Assembly: GCA_963765135.1 (NCBI GenBank)
Contig: CAVXUX010000002.1
Location: 248,001 to 312,000 of the forward strand
Direction of reading: 5' to 3'
Source: JACVRW01 sp963765135
Lineage (GTDB): Bacteria; Actinomycetota; Thermoleophilia; Solirubrobacterales; Thermoleophilaceae
Length of the DNA: 64,000 nucleotides
The notes beneath the pieces were generated by a model that worked only from the letters and a program-made list of their open reading frames with translations, did not search any database and was not told the origin of the DNA. Shown here in pieces: positions 38,738 through 49,232 of this stretch. Each line of letters begins with the position of its first letter. Within the stretch, counting starts at the first letter, position 1. A program made the translations under genes and the position numbers.

Positions 38738-39892
38738 ATGCCGACGAAGTGCGCGGTCACTACAAGATCTTCCTGGGCATGGCCGCGGGCGTCGGCAAGA
38801 CCTACCGCATGCTCCAGGAGGGCAAGGCCGAGCAGGCCGCCGGGCGCGACGTCGTGATCGGCTACCTCGAGCCGCACGAGCGCCCGGAGACCGAGGCGCA
38901 GGCCGAGGGGCTGGAGCGGCTGCCGCGCCGGCAGGTCGAGTACCGCGGCTCCGCCGTCGAGGAGATGGACCTGCCGGCGATCTTCCAGCGCGCGCCCGAC
39001 CTCTGCCTGATCGACGAGCTGGCGCACAGCAACCCGCCCGGGCTGGAGCACGCCAAGCGCTACGAGGACATCGAGGACGTGCTCGACGCCGGCATCGACG
39101 TGTTCTCGACCGTGAACGTCCAGCACCTCGAGTCGCTCAACGACCGGGTCGCCGAGCTGACCGGCGTGCGCGTGCGCGAGACGTTCCCCGACCAGGTGCT
39201 CACCTCGGCCGACGAGGTGGTGCTGGTCGACCTCACGCCCGAGGCGCTGATCGGTCGGTTGCGCGCCGGCAAGGTCTACCCGGCCGAGCGCGTGCCGGCG
39301 GCGCTCAACAACTTCTTCCGCGTCGAGAACCTGTCCGCGCTGCGCGAGGTGGTGCTGCGCCAGACGGCCGAGGAGGTGGAGTCGAAGCGCGCCGGCGCCC
39401 GCCGGCGAGCTGCTCGGCACCCGCGAGGAGCTGCTCGCCGACGAGGCTCCCCAGCGCGGTGGCCGAGCGCGTGCTTGGCGCTGGTCACCCCGCGCCCGCG
39501 CTCGCAGCGGCTCGTGCGCCGGGCCTGGCGTTCGGCCCAGCGCCTCGGGGCCGAGCTGGACCTGCTCTACGTGATCCGAGCCCGGCTCACCGCCGCGCGG
39601 CGAGGAGCGCGAGCAGCTCGAGGCGCTCCGCGGGCTGGCTTCGGTGCTGGGCGCGCACCTGCTGGTCGAGGAGGGCGACGACCTGGTGGACGCCGCGGCC
39701 CGCGTGGCCGCCGAGCGCGGCACCACCTACGTCCTGATCGGCCAGCCGCAGCCGCACACCGGGCTGCGCCGCTTCACCGAGTCGCTGCCCGACCGGCTGC
39801 TGCGCAAGCTGCCGGGCGTGGACGTGCGCATCGTGGCCGACCGGTCGCGCCGGCTCGAGCCGAGCCCGTCGCCGGCGGAGGCGGACCGATGA
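38738..39892 (+). CDS. Stand-alone KdpD N-terminal sensor module with Usp domain, frameshifted
   Basis: It corresponds to the cytoplasmic N-terminal half of KdpD: HYKIFLGMAAGVGKTYRML (Walker A), LCLIDELAHSNPPG (Walker B), VFSTVNVQHLESLND and the Usp-like segment TPRPRSQRLVRRAWRSAQRL to RFTESLPDRLLRKLPGVDVR. It stops at 39890-39892 without any transmembrane or kinase domain. ATG 38738 (MPTK) is the likely start with a shift near 38750; other breaks are near 39400, 39450 and 39600. It presumably works with the separate kinase half at 31576. Confidence 0.85.
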
Positions 39893-40386
39893 GGCTCGGC
39901 CGGCGCGAGCAGCGCGACAACAGCTCGCCGGGCTCCGGCCGGCGCATCCTGTTCCCGTTCATCGGCTCGACGGTGTCGCAGGCGACGCTCGACGCCACGC
40001 TGCGGCTGGCCCGCTCGCAGGACGCCACGCTCGTGCCCGCGTACCTGGTGGTCGTGCCCCAGCATCTGTCGCTGGAGTCCCCGGCGCCGGTGCGCGAGTG
40101 CGAGGCGGCGCTGCCGGTGCTCGAGCTGATCGATCAGCGCGCCAGCCGGGCCGGCGTGCCGGTCGACTCCCGCATCGAGCGCGGCCGCACCCACCGCCAC
40201 GCGCTGTCGACGCTCCTGGAGCACGAGCGCTACGACACGCTGGTGGTGCCCGCTCGCACCAGCACCAGCGACGGCTTCGAGCCGGCGGACGTGGCCTGGC
40301 TGCTCGAGAACGCTCCGGGAGAGGTGCTGGTGCTGCGGACCGGGGCGGCCGTTACGGCGCCACGCCCGTCAGCCGAGGCCACTTGA
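39889..40386 (+). CDS. Universal stress protein
   Basis: A 165-residue UspA-fold protein (RRILFPFIGSTVSQATLDAT; ERYDTLVVPARTSTSDGFEP; NAPGEVLVLRTG). The canonical nucleotide-binding GxxG(9)GS/T loop is not evident, so ATP binding is doubtful. ATG 39889 overlaps the stop of the KdpD sensor gene, making it the last member of the kdp operon and suggesting a signalling role there. Its 3' end overlaps the convergent GH26-like gene by about 35 bp. Confidence 0.78.
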   Translation: MRLGRREQRDNSSPGSGRRILFPFIGSTVSQATLDATLRLARSQDATLVPAYLVVVPQHLSLESPAPVRECEAALPVLELIDQRASRAGVPVDSRIERGRTHRHALSTLLEHERYDTLVVPARTSTSDGFEPADVAWLLENAPGEVLVLRTGAAVTAPRPSAEAT

Positions 40387-41361
40387 CCGCCCGCCGCAGC
40401 GCCGCGCGGCTGGCGGGATGGTTGGAGAGCGCGAACTCGGGCTTGAGCGAGGCCGACTGGTAGTAGACGGCCATCCGCACCCGCGGGTGCGACTTGAGGA
40501 AGCCGAAGAACTGGCCGACGAAGCTGGGTACGTCGGCTCCCCAGATGCCCCACTCGGCGAAGGCGAACGGCTTCGAGCGCCACAGCCGGTTGCTGTAGAA
40601 GGTGTGGAACGCGGAGCTGCTCCGGTACTGCGAGTACCAGGTGGTGCCGACCCAGTCGACGTACGCGGCGCCCGGCCAGAAGTGCCTCGGGTGGTTCTTC
40701 TCGATCTCCGGGTTGCCGAACGAGAGCGGCACCCACATCAGGGCGATCTTCGGCCGCGGCAGCTCGCCGGCGCCGGTGCGCACCGGCGGGCAGCCCGAGG
40801 CGGCGCAGCTTGGCGTTGATCGTCGTCGACGCCGCCGCCGCGCACGACCAGGGCGATCCGGCGCCAGGCCTTCTTGAACCAGGTGGTCGTGTAGCGCGGG
40901 GCCGCGCGGGGCGGCCGGACTGGTCGTAGGCCGAGTACGGGTTGTTGGCGTTGTTCATCTCCGACAGCGGGCGCAGGTAGACGATCTCGCCGCGCTCGGC
41001 CACCAGCCGGTTGAGGCCGACGAGAAAGCCGTCGCCGGCGCCGCGGGCGAGGTCCCTGAGCGAGATCCCGGTCTCCTCGGTCGAGACCGACAGCATCGCG
41101 CGCGACTTCGCCCGCTCGGCGTCGTCGAGCCGCAGGCCCAGCCAGTTGAAGTCGCCGCGCCAGTCGATGAAGTAGTTGAAGACGGCCGGATGCTTGCCCG
41201 ACTGCTCGGCAAAGGCGCCGATGGCAGCCCGGCTTGTAGCCGCCCTGACCGCCCCAGAGGACCTTGTTGCCGGGAGCCGTGTAGGGGTCGGCGGCCGCCG
41301 CGGCGGGGAGGGCTGCGAGGCCGAGCAGCAGCGAGGGCGCAGAGCGAGGCGGACGGCTCAT
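40352..41361 (-). CDS. Secreted GH26-like glycosidase, frameshifted
   Basis: A signal peptide (SLLLGLAALPAAAAADPYTA) is followed by a clan-A barrel resembling GH26 beta-mannanases. It shows FNYFIDWRGDFNWLG, IVYLRPLSEMNNANNPYSAY (acid/base Glu in SEMN), FWPGAAYVDWVGTTWYSQYR and the nucleophile-like Glu in FAFAEWGIWG. Breaks are near 41215, 40915 and 40790. The product should be exported and act on a beta-linked polysaccharide, perhaps the cell's own. It is divergent from the atp operon across a region with CTGTCAC repeats. Confidence 0.7.
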
Positions 41362-41392
41362 GCGCGGCGAGGCGTATCGTGCCGCGAGCCAA

Positions 41393-41442
41393 CTGTCACA
41401 AAGTAGTCACAAAGTCTGATTCTTGATGTAGTTTCCTGTCAC
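41393..41442. promoter_or_regulatory. CTGTCAC direct repeats (Pho-box-like)
   Basis: CTGTCAC (41393-41399) and TAGTCAC (41404-41410), each followed by AAAG, are 11 bp apart. A third CTGTCAC lies at 41436-41442. Eleven-bp direct repeats of CTGTCA are the design of PhoB/PhoP boxes. The region separates the GH26-like gene (minus) from the atp operon (plus), 41362-41528, which holds no gene. Confidence 0.45.
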
Positions 41443-41528
41443 CCGCGGGGGAGGATCGAGACGCCGCCGGACCGTCGCCCTCCCTGCGACACCCCTTGAC
41501 GACGCACGCTCTGAAAGCATCTGATCCC

Positions 41529-41895
41529 ATGCCGCTGCGCATGCTGCGGTACCTCGACCTCGCTTTGCTGGCGTTGGCCCTGCCGATCTTCGTCGCGGCC
41601 GGCCTGCCGCTGCTCGGCTACGCCGGCGCGGCCGTGCGGTTGGCTCGCTCCAGCGCGGGGTACAGGCCCTCATCGAGAAGCGCGCCAGAGCCTCGGACGA
41701 TCCCCGCACCGTCGCCGGCCTGCTCACCGGCTCGATGATCGCCCGCGGCTGGATCGTGGCCGGCTCGATCTTCGTCGTCGGCCTGTCCGAGCGCGAGGCG
41801 GGCCTGTCCGCCGCGATCCTCTCGATCACGCTGTTCACCTTCTACTTCACCGGCCAGCTGATCGGCCGGCCGTTCGAGAGCCGGAGCGCAAGTGA
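41529..41895 (+). CDS. AtpI-like membrane protein at the head of the atp operon, frameshifted
   Basis: About 121 residues with an N-terminal helix (LALLALALPIFVAAGLPLLG), a cytosolic middle containing ASDDPRTVAG and two further helices (MIARGWIVAGSIFVVGLSER and AILSITLFTFYFTGQLIGRP). The frame breaks near 41640. Position directly before atpB and the membrane profile match the AtpI/AtpR-type assembly genes found there in other bacteria. Sequence identity to AtpI proper cannot be judged. It overlaps the atpB GTG. Confidence 0.6.
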
Positions 41896-42796
41896 GCCGG
41901 CGCACCAAGATCCTGCTCTTCGTCGGCGGCTACCTCGCCGTGGCGATCGCGCTCTACCTCGATCTTCGGCTCCGAGGGCGAGAACGACCACTTCAAGCCC
42001 CAGAACGAGTTCAAGCTCGAGCCCTGGATCGAGTTCAAGATCGGCGGGCTCGACCTGTCGTTCAACAAGGCCGTCCTCTACCTGCTGATCGCCTGCATCC
42101 TCACGATCGGGACGATGGTCTACATCTCGAAGCCGCATGCAGGACAAGCCGAACCGCGTGCAGACCGATCGTCGAGGGCGCCTACGACCTCACCTACAAC
42201 CAGATCGCCCGCAACAACATGCCCTCGCGAGGCCGCGGCCAAGTGGTTCCCGCTCGTGGCCACGCTGTTCTTCTTCATCTGGTTCTCGAACATGCTCGGC
42301 TACATCCCGCTGCCGGTGAACAGCGAGGAGACGATCAACATCTTCGGGATCGACTTCCCCGCCTTCTCCCTCTACGCGGCCACCGCCAACCTGTCGATCC
42401 CGCTGGTGCTGACGCTGACCGTGTTCATCCTCTACCAGGTCGAGGGCATCCGCAAGCACGGGCTGATCAAGTACCTCAAGGGCTGGCTGCCGGCCGGCGT
42501 CACCGGACCCGCGGCCGTGCCGATCTTCTTCATCGAGGTGATCTCGCAGTTCATGCGGATCATCTCGCTCTCCGTCCGGCTCTTCGCGAACATCCTCGCC
42601 GGCCACCTGCTGATCCTGTTCATGGGCGGCGGGCTGGCCGTGCTGCTCGGCATCGCGGCGCTCGGCGTGGATCACGCTGCCGGTCGCGATCGCCTTCTTC
42701 CTGCTCGAGGTCGGCCTGATCGCGACGCTGCAGGCCTTCATCTTTGCGACGCTCACATCCATCTACTTCGGCGAGGCATCCGCCGGAGGCCACTAA
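41892..42796 (+). CDS. atpB: ATP synthase F0 subunit a, frameshifted
   Basis: Subunit a forms the proton half-channels. Recognisable text includes KWFPLVATLFFFIWFSNMLG and the critical helix-5 Arg in SLSVRLFANILAGHLLILFM. The final helix FFLLEVGLIATLQAFIFATL precedes the end SIYFGEASAGGH. GTG 41892 gives VSRRTKILLFVGGYLAV. Breaks lie near 41960, 42138-42170, 42225 and 42670. The long hydrophilic loop NDHFKPQNEFKLEPWIEF after helix 1 is also seen. Confidence 0.93.
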
Positions 42797-42805
42797 GGAG
42801 GACCA

Positions 42806-43073
42806 ATGGACCTGGCAGCACTGACACCGATCGCCGCAGGCAGCCGACCCGACTGACGGCCTGAAGGCGATCGCGCTCGGCGTCGGCGCCGGCCTGGGCA
42901 CGATCGGCCCCGGCATCGGCGTCGGCTACATCTTCGGCAAGGTGATCGAGTCGGTCACCCGTCAGCCCGAGATGCGCGAGGAGATCACGAGCATCCAGTG
43001 GCTCGGGTTCGCCCTGACGGAGGCGATCGTCTTCTACGCGTTCATCTTCGGCCTGATCGCGTTCTTCCTCTAG
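42806..43073 (+). CDS. atpE: ATP synthase F0 subunit c, one frameshift
   Basis: About 88 residues: helix 1 with ALGVGAGLGTIGPGIGVGYI, the polar loop TRQPEMREEI, and helix 2 with the ion-carrying Glu in GFALTEAIVFYAFIFGLIAF. The residues flanking Glu (LTEAI) do not match the Na+ signature with Ser-Thr, so a proton ring is expected. An extra G near 42839 (gccgcaggcagcc) breaks the frame. AAGGAGG lies 5-11 bp before ATG 42806. Confidence 0.93.
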
Positions 43074-43661
43074 GTGGCGGACTTCGCGGGCATCCTGCTG
43101 ATCGCCCAGGAGGCGGCGCCGAGGAGGAGGAGCAGCGGCAACTTCCTGGTCAGCCCGAGCGTCGGGCTGATGATCTGGACGCTGCTCGCCTTCGGCATCA
43201 CGCTGTTCCTGCTCAACAAGCTGGCGTTCCCGCGCATCGCCGAGGCGCTCGACAGGCGGCGCCAGGCGATCGAGGACTCGATCGAGCACGCCGAGCAGGC
43301 CAAGCGCGAGGCCGACGAGCTGCTCGAGGAGTACCGCGCCCGGCTGCGCGAGGCGCGCGAGCAGGCGGAGGACATCATCGTCCGCGCGCGCAAGGCCGCG
43401 GACTCGCTGGCCGACGAGGCCAAGGCGCAGGCCAACCAGCAGCGCGAGGAGCTGATGGCGCGCACCGCGGCGCGACATCGAGGCCGAGACGCAAGCCGGG
43501 CGCTCGAGGAGATCCGCAAGGAGGTCGCCGACCTCACGGTGATCGCCACCGAGAAGGTCACGCGCAAGTCGCTCACGCCGGAGGACCACCGGCGCCTGAT
43601 CGAGGAGGCGCTCGGCGAGGTCGACTTCTCGGCGCTGGCCGGGAAGGAGAGCCGCAACTGA
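43074..43661 (+). CDS. atpF: ATP synthase F0 subunit b
   Basis: A 195-residue peripheral-stalk subunit: one N-terminal helix (VGLMIWTLLAFGITLFLLN) and a long charged coiled coil, ending in TPEDHRRLIEEALGEVDFSA. GTG 43074 follows the atpE stop directly. The stretch ARHRGRDAS (residues about 135-143) is out of register; shifting one base restores RDIEAETQ, so two compensating indels are present near 43470 and 43495. Confidence 0.92.
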   Translation: MADFAGILLIAQEAAPRRRSSGNFLVSPSVGLMIWTLLAFGITLFLLNKLAFPRIAEALDRRRQAIEDSIEHAEQAKREADELLEEYRARLREAREQAEDIIVRARKAADSLADEAKAQANQQREELMARTAARHRGRDASRALEEIRKEVADLTVIATEKVTRKSLTPEDHRRLIEEALGEVDFSALAGKESRN

Positions 43662-43666
43662 GGCGC

Positions 43667-44200
43667 ATGGAAGAGATCGCCGAGGTCTACGCCCGCGCGC
43701 TGTTCGAGGCCGCCAAGGACGACGGCGTGCTCGACCGCGTGCACGACGAGCTGGGCCAGTTCGCGGACGCCCTCGACGAGGACCGCAACCTGCAGCTGTT
43801 CCTGTTCTCGCCCTACTTCTCGAGCGAGGAGAAGAAGGACGGCATGCGGCGGATCGTGAGCGACGCCGACGAGCGCTTCCTCAACTTCCTCGAGCTGCTC
43901 GCCGAGCGCCACCGCATGCCGGCCCTGTTCCGGATCCGGCGCATCTTCGACGGCCTCTGGGCCGAGGAGAACAAGCTGCTGCCGGTCATCGTGACCAGCG
44001 CGACCGAGCTCGACGCCGGCCTCGTCGACGACATCGGCAAGCGCATCGAGGAGCAGACCGGCCGGCGGGTCGAGCTGTCGTCGAACGTCGACCCCGACGT
44101 GCTCGGGGGTCTGATGGTGCGCGTCGGCAACATGGTCCTGGACGCCACCGTGCGCAACCGGCTCGAACAACTTCGAAAGCAAGTCGCCAAGGCGGCCTAA
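43667..44200 (+). CDS. atpH: ATP synthase F1 subunit delta
   Basis: A 177-residue delta subunit linking the peripheral stalk to F1: EIAEVYARALFEAAKDDGVL at the N-terminus, LELLAERHRMPALFRI in the middle and the C-terminal domain PDVLGGLMVRVGNMVLDATV. The frame is intact. ATG 43667 is six bases after the atpF stop. Normal length. Confidence 0.95.
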   Translation: MEEIAEVYARALFEAAKDDGVLDRVHDELGQFADALDEDRNLQLFLFSPYFSSEEKKDGMRRIVSDADERFLNFLELLAERHRMPALFRIRRIFDGLWAEENKLLPVIVTSATELDAGLVDDIGKRIEEQTGRRVELSSNVDPDVLGGLMVRVGNMVLDATVRNRLEQLRKQVAKAA

Positions 44201-44213
44201 GGAGCTCCCGAAA

Positions 44214-45919
<1,706 letters not shown>

Positions 45920-46820
45920 ATGGCGTCGCTGAAGGACATCCGCGGCCGCATCGCGTCGGTCAAGAACATCCGCAAGATCACGCGGGCGATGGAGATGATC
46001 TCCGCCGCGCGGCTGCGGCGCGCCGAGCAGCGGATCGAGCACCTGCGCCCCTACGCGGACGCGCTCGGCGGATGACCTCGCGCGCCTCGAAGGCCGCCGA
46101 CAACATCCCCAACCTGCCGATCCTGCAGGAGAAGGAGCAGGTGTCGACCGTCGGCATCCTGCTCGTGACCGGCGACCGCGGCCTGGCGGGCCCCTTCAAC
46201 TCACAGATCATCCGGGCCGGCAATGCCCGTGCGCGCGAGCTGCGCTCAGAGGGCGCCGAGGTGCTCTGGTACGCCTCCGGGCGGCGCGGCATCTCGTCGC
46301 TCCAGTTCCGCGAGCTGCCGAGCTCGGCGGCAGCTGGGCGGGCTTCACCGACCGCCCCGCCTTCTCCGACGCTCGCACGATCGCCGACGGGCTCGCGTCC
46401 GCGTACGTCGACGACAAGGTCGACCGCGTCGAGGTCTTCTACAACGGCTACATCTCGGCGGTGAACCAGGAGGTCCGCCACGAGACGCTGCTGCCGCTCC
46501 AGCAGGCCGACGTGATGGGCGACGACGAGGAGCACGACGAAGACGACGACCCGCACTCGCGCGCGCTGTGGATCTACGAGCCGGACCCAGAGGAGATCCT
46601 CGCCCGGCTCGTGCCCGACTACGTGGAGATCTCGATCTACCGGGCGCTGCTGGAGTCGACGGCGTCCGAGCACGGCGCCCGCATGAGCGCCATGCGCAAC
46701 GCATCTGACAACGCCGGGGAGATGATCGACGACCTCACGCTCGAGGCCAACCGCCAGCGCCAGGCGGAGATCACCCAGGAGATCATGGAAGTCGTGGCAG
46801 GCGCAGAAGGCCTGAGATAA
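45920..46820 (+). CDS. atpG: ATP synthase F1 subunit gamma, frameshifted
   Basis: The rotor shaft, about 299 residues: MASLKDIRGRIASVKNIRKI and TRAMEMISAARLRRAE at the N-terminus, LVTGDRGLAGPFNSQIIR in the Rossmann domain, and the C-terminal coiled-coil TSSEHGARMSAMRNASDNAG-like segment ending EVVAGAEGLR. Breaks occur near 46072 and 46325. It starts at ATG 45920, immediately after the atpA stop. The DDEEHDEDDD loop corresponds to a similar acidic loop in other gamma subunits. Confidence 0.93.
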
Positions 46821-46833
46821 GGAGACCGATTCA

Positions 46834-48267
46834 GTGGAAGCAGCAACCGAGACAACCACCGGGACCGTGGAGGAGATCCAGGGTGTCGTCGTGGAGGTCG
46901 CCTTTCCCGCCGAGCATCTGCCGGAGATCTACAACGCGCTCGAGATCTCGTTGGACCGCGACGGCGAGGAGACGACGCTCGTCCTCGAAGTGCAGCAGCA
47001 CCTCGGCGACGACCGGATCCGCGCGGTCGCGATGGACGCGACCGACGGCCTGTCGCGCGGCGTCGAGGTCCGCGACACGGGCGGCCCGATCACGGTGCCG
47101 GTCGGCGAGGGCACGCTCGGCCGGATCTTCAACCTGCTCGGCGACCCGATCGACGAGAAGGGCGACGTCGAGTTCGACGAGCGCTGGCCGATCCACCGCC
47201 CCGCTCCGAACGTCGAGGACCTGACGCCCACGCGCGAGATCTTCGAGACCGGCATCAAGGTCGTCGACCTGCTGGCCCCCTACGCCAAGGGCGGCAAGGT
47301 CGGCCTGTTCGGCGGCGCCGGCGTCGGCAAGACGGTGCTCATCCAGGAGCTGATCCACAACCTGGCCAGCGAGCACGGTGGACTGTCCGCCTTCTGCGGC
47401 GTCGGCGAGCGCTCGCGCGAGGGCAACGACCTCTGGCTCGAGATGAGCGAGTCGGGCGTGATCGACAAGACGATGCTCGTGTTCGGCCAGATGAACGAGC
47501 CGCCCGGCGCGCGCATGCGCGTCGCGCTGTCCGGCCTGACGATGGCGGAGTACTTCCGCGACCAGGGCGGTCAGGACGTGCTGCTCTTCATCGACAACAT
47601 CTTCCGCTTCGTGCAGGCGGGCTCCGAGGTGTCGGCGCTGCTCGGGCGGATGCCCTCGCAGGTCGGCTACCAGCCCACGCTCGAGACGGAGATGGGCCAG
47701 CTGCAGGAGCGGATCACCTCGACCCGGCAGGGCTCGGTCACCTCGATCCAGGCGATCTACGTGCCGGCCGACGACCTGACCGACCCCGCGCCGGCGTCGG
47801 TGTTCGCGCACCTGAACGCGACGACGACGCTGTCCCGCGCGATCTCGGAGAAGGGCATCTATCCGGCCGTCGACCCGCTCGACTCGACCTCGACGATCCT
47901 CAAGGCCGACATCGTCGGCGATGAGCACTTCGACGTCGCCAACCGCGTCCGCGAGATCCTGCAGCGCTACCGCGAGCTGCAGGACATCATCGCCATCCTG
48001 GGCATCGACGAGCTGTCCGACGAGGACCGCGTGACCGTGAACCGCGCCCGGCGGGTCGAGCGCTTCCTGTCGCAGCCGTTCTTCGTCGCCGAGCAGTTCA
48101 CGGGCACCCCGGGTGCCTACGTGCCGGTCGAGGAGACGGTGCGCTCCTTCAAGGAGATCATCGAGGGCAAGCACGACGACATCCCCGAGCGCGCGTTCCT
48201 GCTCAAGGGCACGATCGACGACGTGGTCGAGGCGGCCCGGGGGAGCCGCGACGATGGCGCGGAGTAG
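46834..48267 (+). CDS. atpD: ATP synthase F1 subunit beta
   Basis: The catalytic subunit, 477 residues, intact: Walker A GLFGGAGVGKTVLIQEL (residues about 157-173), the catalytic Glu in GVGERSREGNDL, Walker B VLLFIDNIFRF, the DELSDEDRVTVNRARR segment near 400 (DELSEED family motif) and EQFTGTPGAYV. GTG 46834 is preceded by AAGGAG. It overlaps atpC by 14 bases. Confidence 0.97.
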   Translation: MEAATETTTGTVEEIQGVVVEVAFPAEHLPEIYNALEISLDRDGEETTLVLEVQQHLGDDRIRAVAMDATDGLSRGVEVRDTGGPITVPVGEGTLGRIFNLLGDPIDEKGDVEFDERWPIHRPAPNVEDLTPTREIFETGIKVVDLLAPYAKGGKVGLFGGAGVGKTVLIQELIHNLASEHGGLSAFCGVGERSREGNDLWLEMSESGVIDKTMLVFGQMNEPPGARMRVALSGLTMAEYFRDQGGQDVLLFIDNIFRFVQAGSEVSALLGRMPSQVGYQPTLETEMGQLQERITSTRQGSVTSIQAIYVPADDLTDPAPASVFAHLNATTTLSRAISEKGIYPAVDPLDSTSTILKADIVGDEHFDVANRVREILQRYRELQDIIAILGIDELSDEDRVTVNRARRVERFLSQPFFVAEQFTGTPGAYVPVEETVRSFKEIIEGKHDDIPERAFLLKGTIDDVVEAARGSRDDGAE

Positions 48268-48664
48268 CTTCCCGGTCGAGGTCCTGACCCCCGAGGGGAA
48301 GGTCTTCGAGGACGAGGTGGAGATGGTCTCCACCCGCACGACGACGGGCTCGATCGGCGTGCTCGCCAACCACGCTCCGCTGATGGCGATCCTGGAGCCG
48401 ACCGAGCTGCGCCTCTACAAATCCGACTCCGACGTGGTGCGCTTCGCGCAGGGCGAGGGCTACCTGCAGGTGGTCGACAACTCCGCGCTGGTGCTGGTGG
48501 AGGAGGCGATCGCCCCCGACGAGATCGACCGCTCGGCCTTCGAGTCGCGCCTCAAGGAGGCGCGCGAGGCGGCCGAGCGGGCCGACGAGGGGTCGGAGGA
48601 GCGGGCCCGCGCGGAGCGCGAGGTCAAGCGCTACGAGGCGTTCCTGGCGGTCGGCAGCAGCTAG
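48254..48664 (+). CDS. atpC: ATP synthase F1 subunit epsilon
   Basis: A 136-residue epsilon subunit with the N-terminal beta-barrel (FPVEVLTPEGKVFEDEVEMV, GSIGVLANHAPLMAILEPTE) and a C-terminal helical pair (FESRLKEAREAAERADEGSE). ATG 48254 lies within the atpD end. The frame is intact. It is the last gene of the atp operon. Confidence 0.95.
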   Translation: MARSSFPVEVLTPEGKVFEDEVEMVSTRTTTGSIGVLANHAPLMAILEPTELRLYKSDSDVVRFAQGEGYLQVVDNSALVLVEEAIAPDEIDRSAFESRLKEAREAAERADEGSEERARAEREVKRYEAFLAVGSS

Positions 48665-48677
48665 GGAGGCGCCAGCC

Positions 48678-49232
48678 GTCTCCCCCGCGAGGGCGGCCGC
48701 CTCCATCGCGGCGGCGGCCTACTTCGCAGCCGTCACGGCGCTCGCGATCGCGGGTGTCGACAGCGCCTCGCTTCAGGCGAGCGCGGATCTGGTCGCCGAC
48801 GGCGAGGTCTGGCGCCTCTTCACGAGCGCGCTCGTCGTGGACGGCGTGGCGGCGCCGCAGATCGCCCTGACCGCGCTCGCCGCCTTCGCGGTGATCCGCC
48901 TGGCAGGGCGCCGGTGGTTGGTGGGCGGCCGTGCTGGTCGGCCACGTCGGCTCCGCGCTGATCGCCTACGCGATCATCGGCATCGCGATCGCTGCTCGGG
49001 TCGGAGGGCGCGGAGGCCGCCGCGAACGACCCCGACTTCGGCATCTCCTGCGTGCTCGGCGCGTCGCTGGGGGCGCTGTTCGCGAGCGGGTGGCGGGTGG
49101 TCGGGCGCGGTGGGGTTCGTCCTGCTCCTGCCCTTCTCGCTCGACTGGTACGGCCCGGAGCATCCGCTCTCGTTTGTGCTTGGCGCTCTCGTTGTCGGCA
49201 TTGCCGGCCGGCTGCGGGGGTTCGGGCGCTAG
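48678..49232 (+). CDS. Rhomboid-like membrane protein, frameshifted, start unresolved
   Basis: Joined frames give about 184 residues with five or six helices: YFAAVTALAIAGVDSA, VWRLFTSALVVDGVA, ALTALAAFAVIRLAGRRWLV, ALIAYAIIGIAIAA, then DPDFGISCVLGASLGALFAS and FVLGALVVGIAGRLRGFGR. The DFGIS block resembles rhomboid-like proteins of actinobacteria, but the position usually held by Ser is followed by Cys and no His partner is obvious. No ATG, GTG or TTG is well placed. Breaks lie near 48930, 49005 and 49105. Confidence 0.5.
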   Translation, partial: VSPARAAASIAAAAYFAAVTALAIAGVDSASLQASADLVADGEVWRLFTSALVVDGVAAPQIALTALAAFAVIRLAGRRWLVGGRAGRPRRLRADRLRDHRHRDRCSGRRARRPPRTTPTSASPACSARRWGRCSRAGGGWSGAVGFVLLLPFSLDWYGPEHPLSFVLGALVVGIAGRLRGFGR

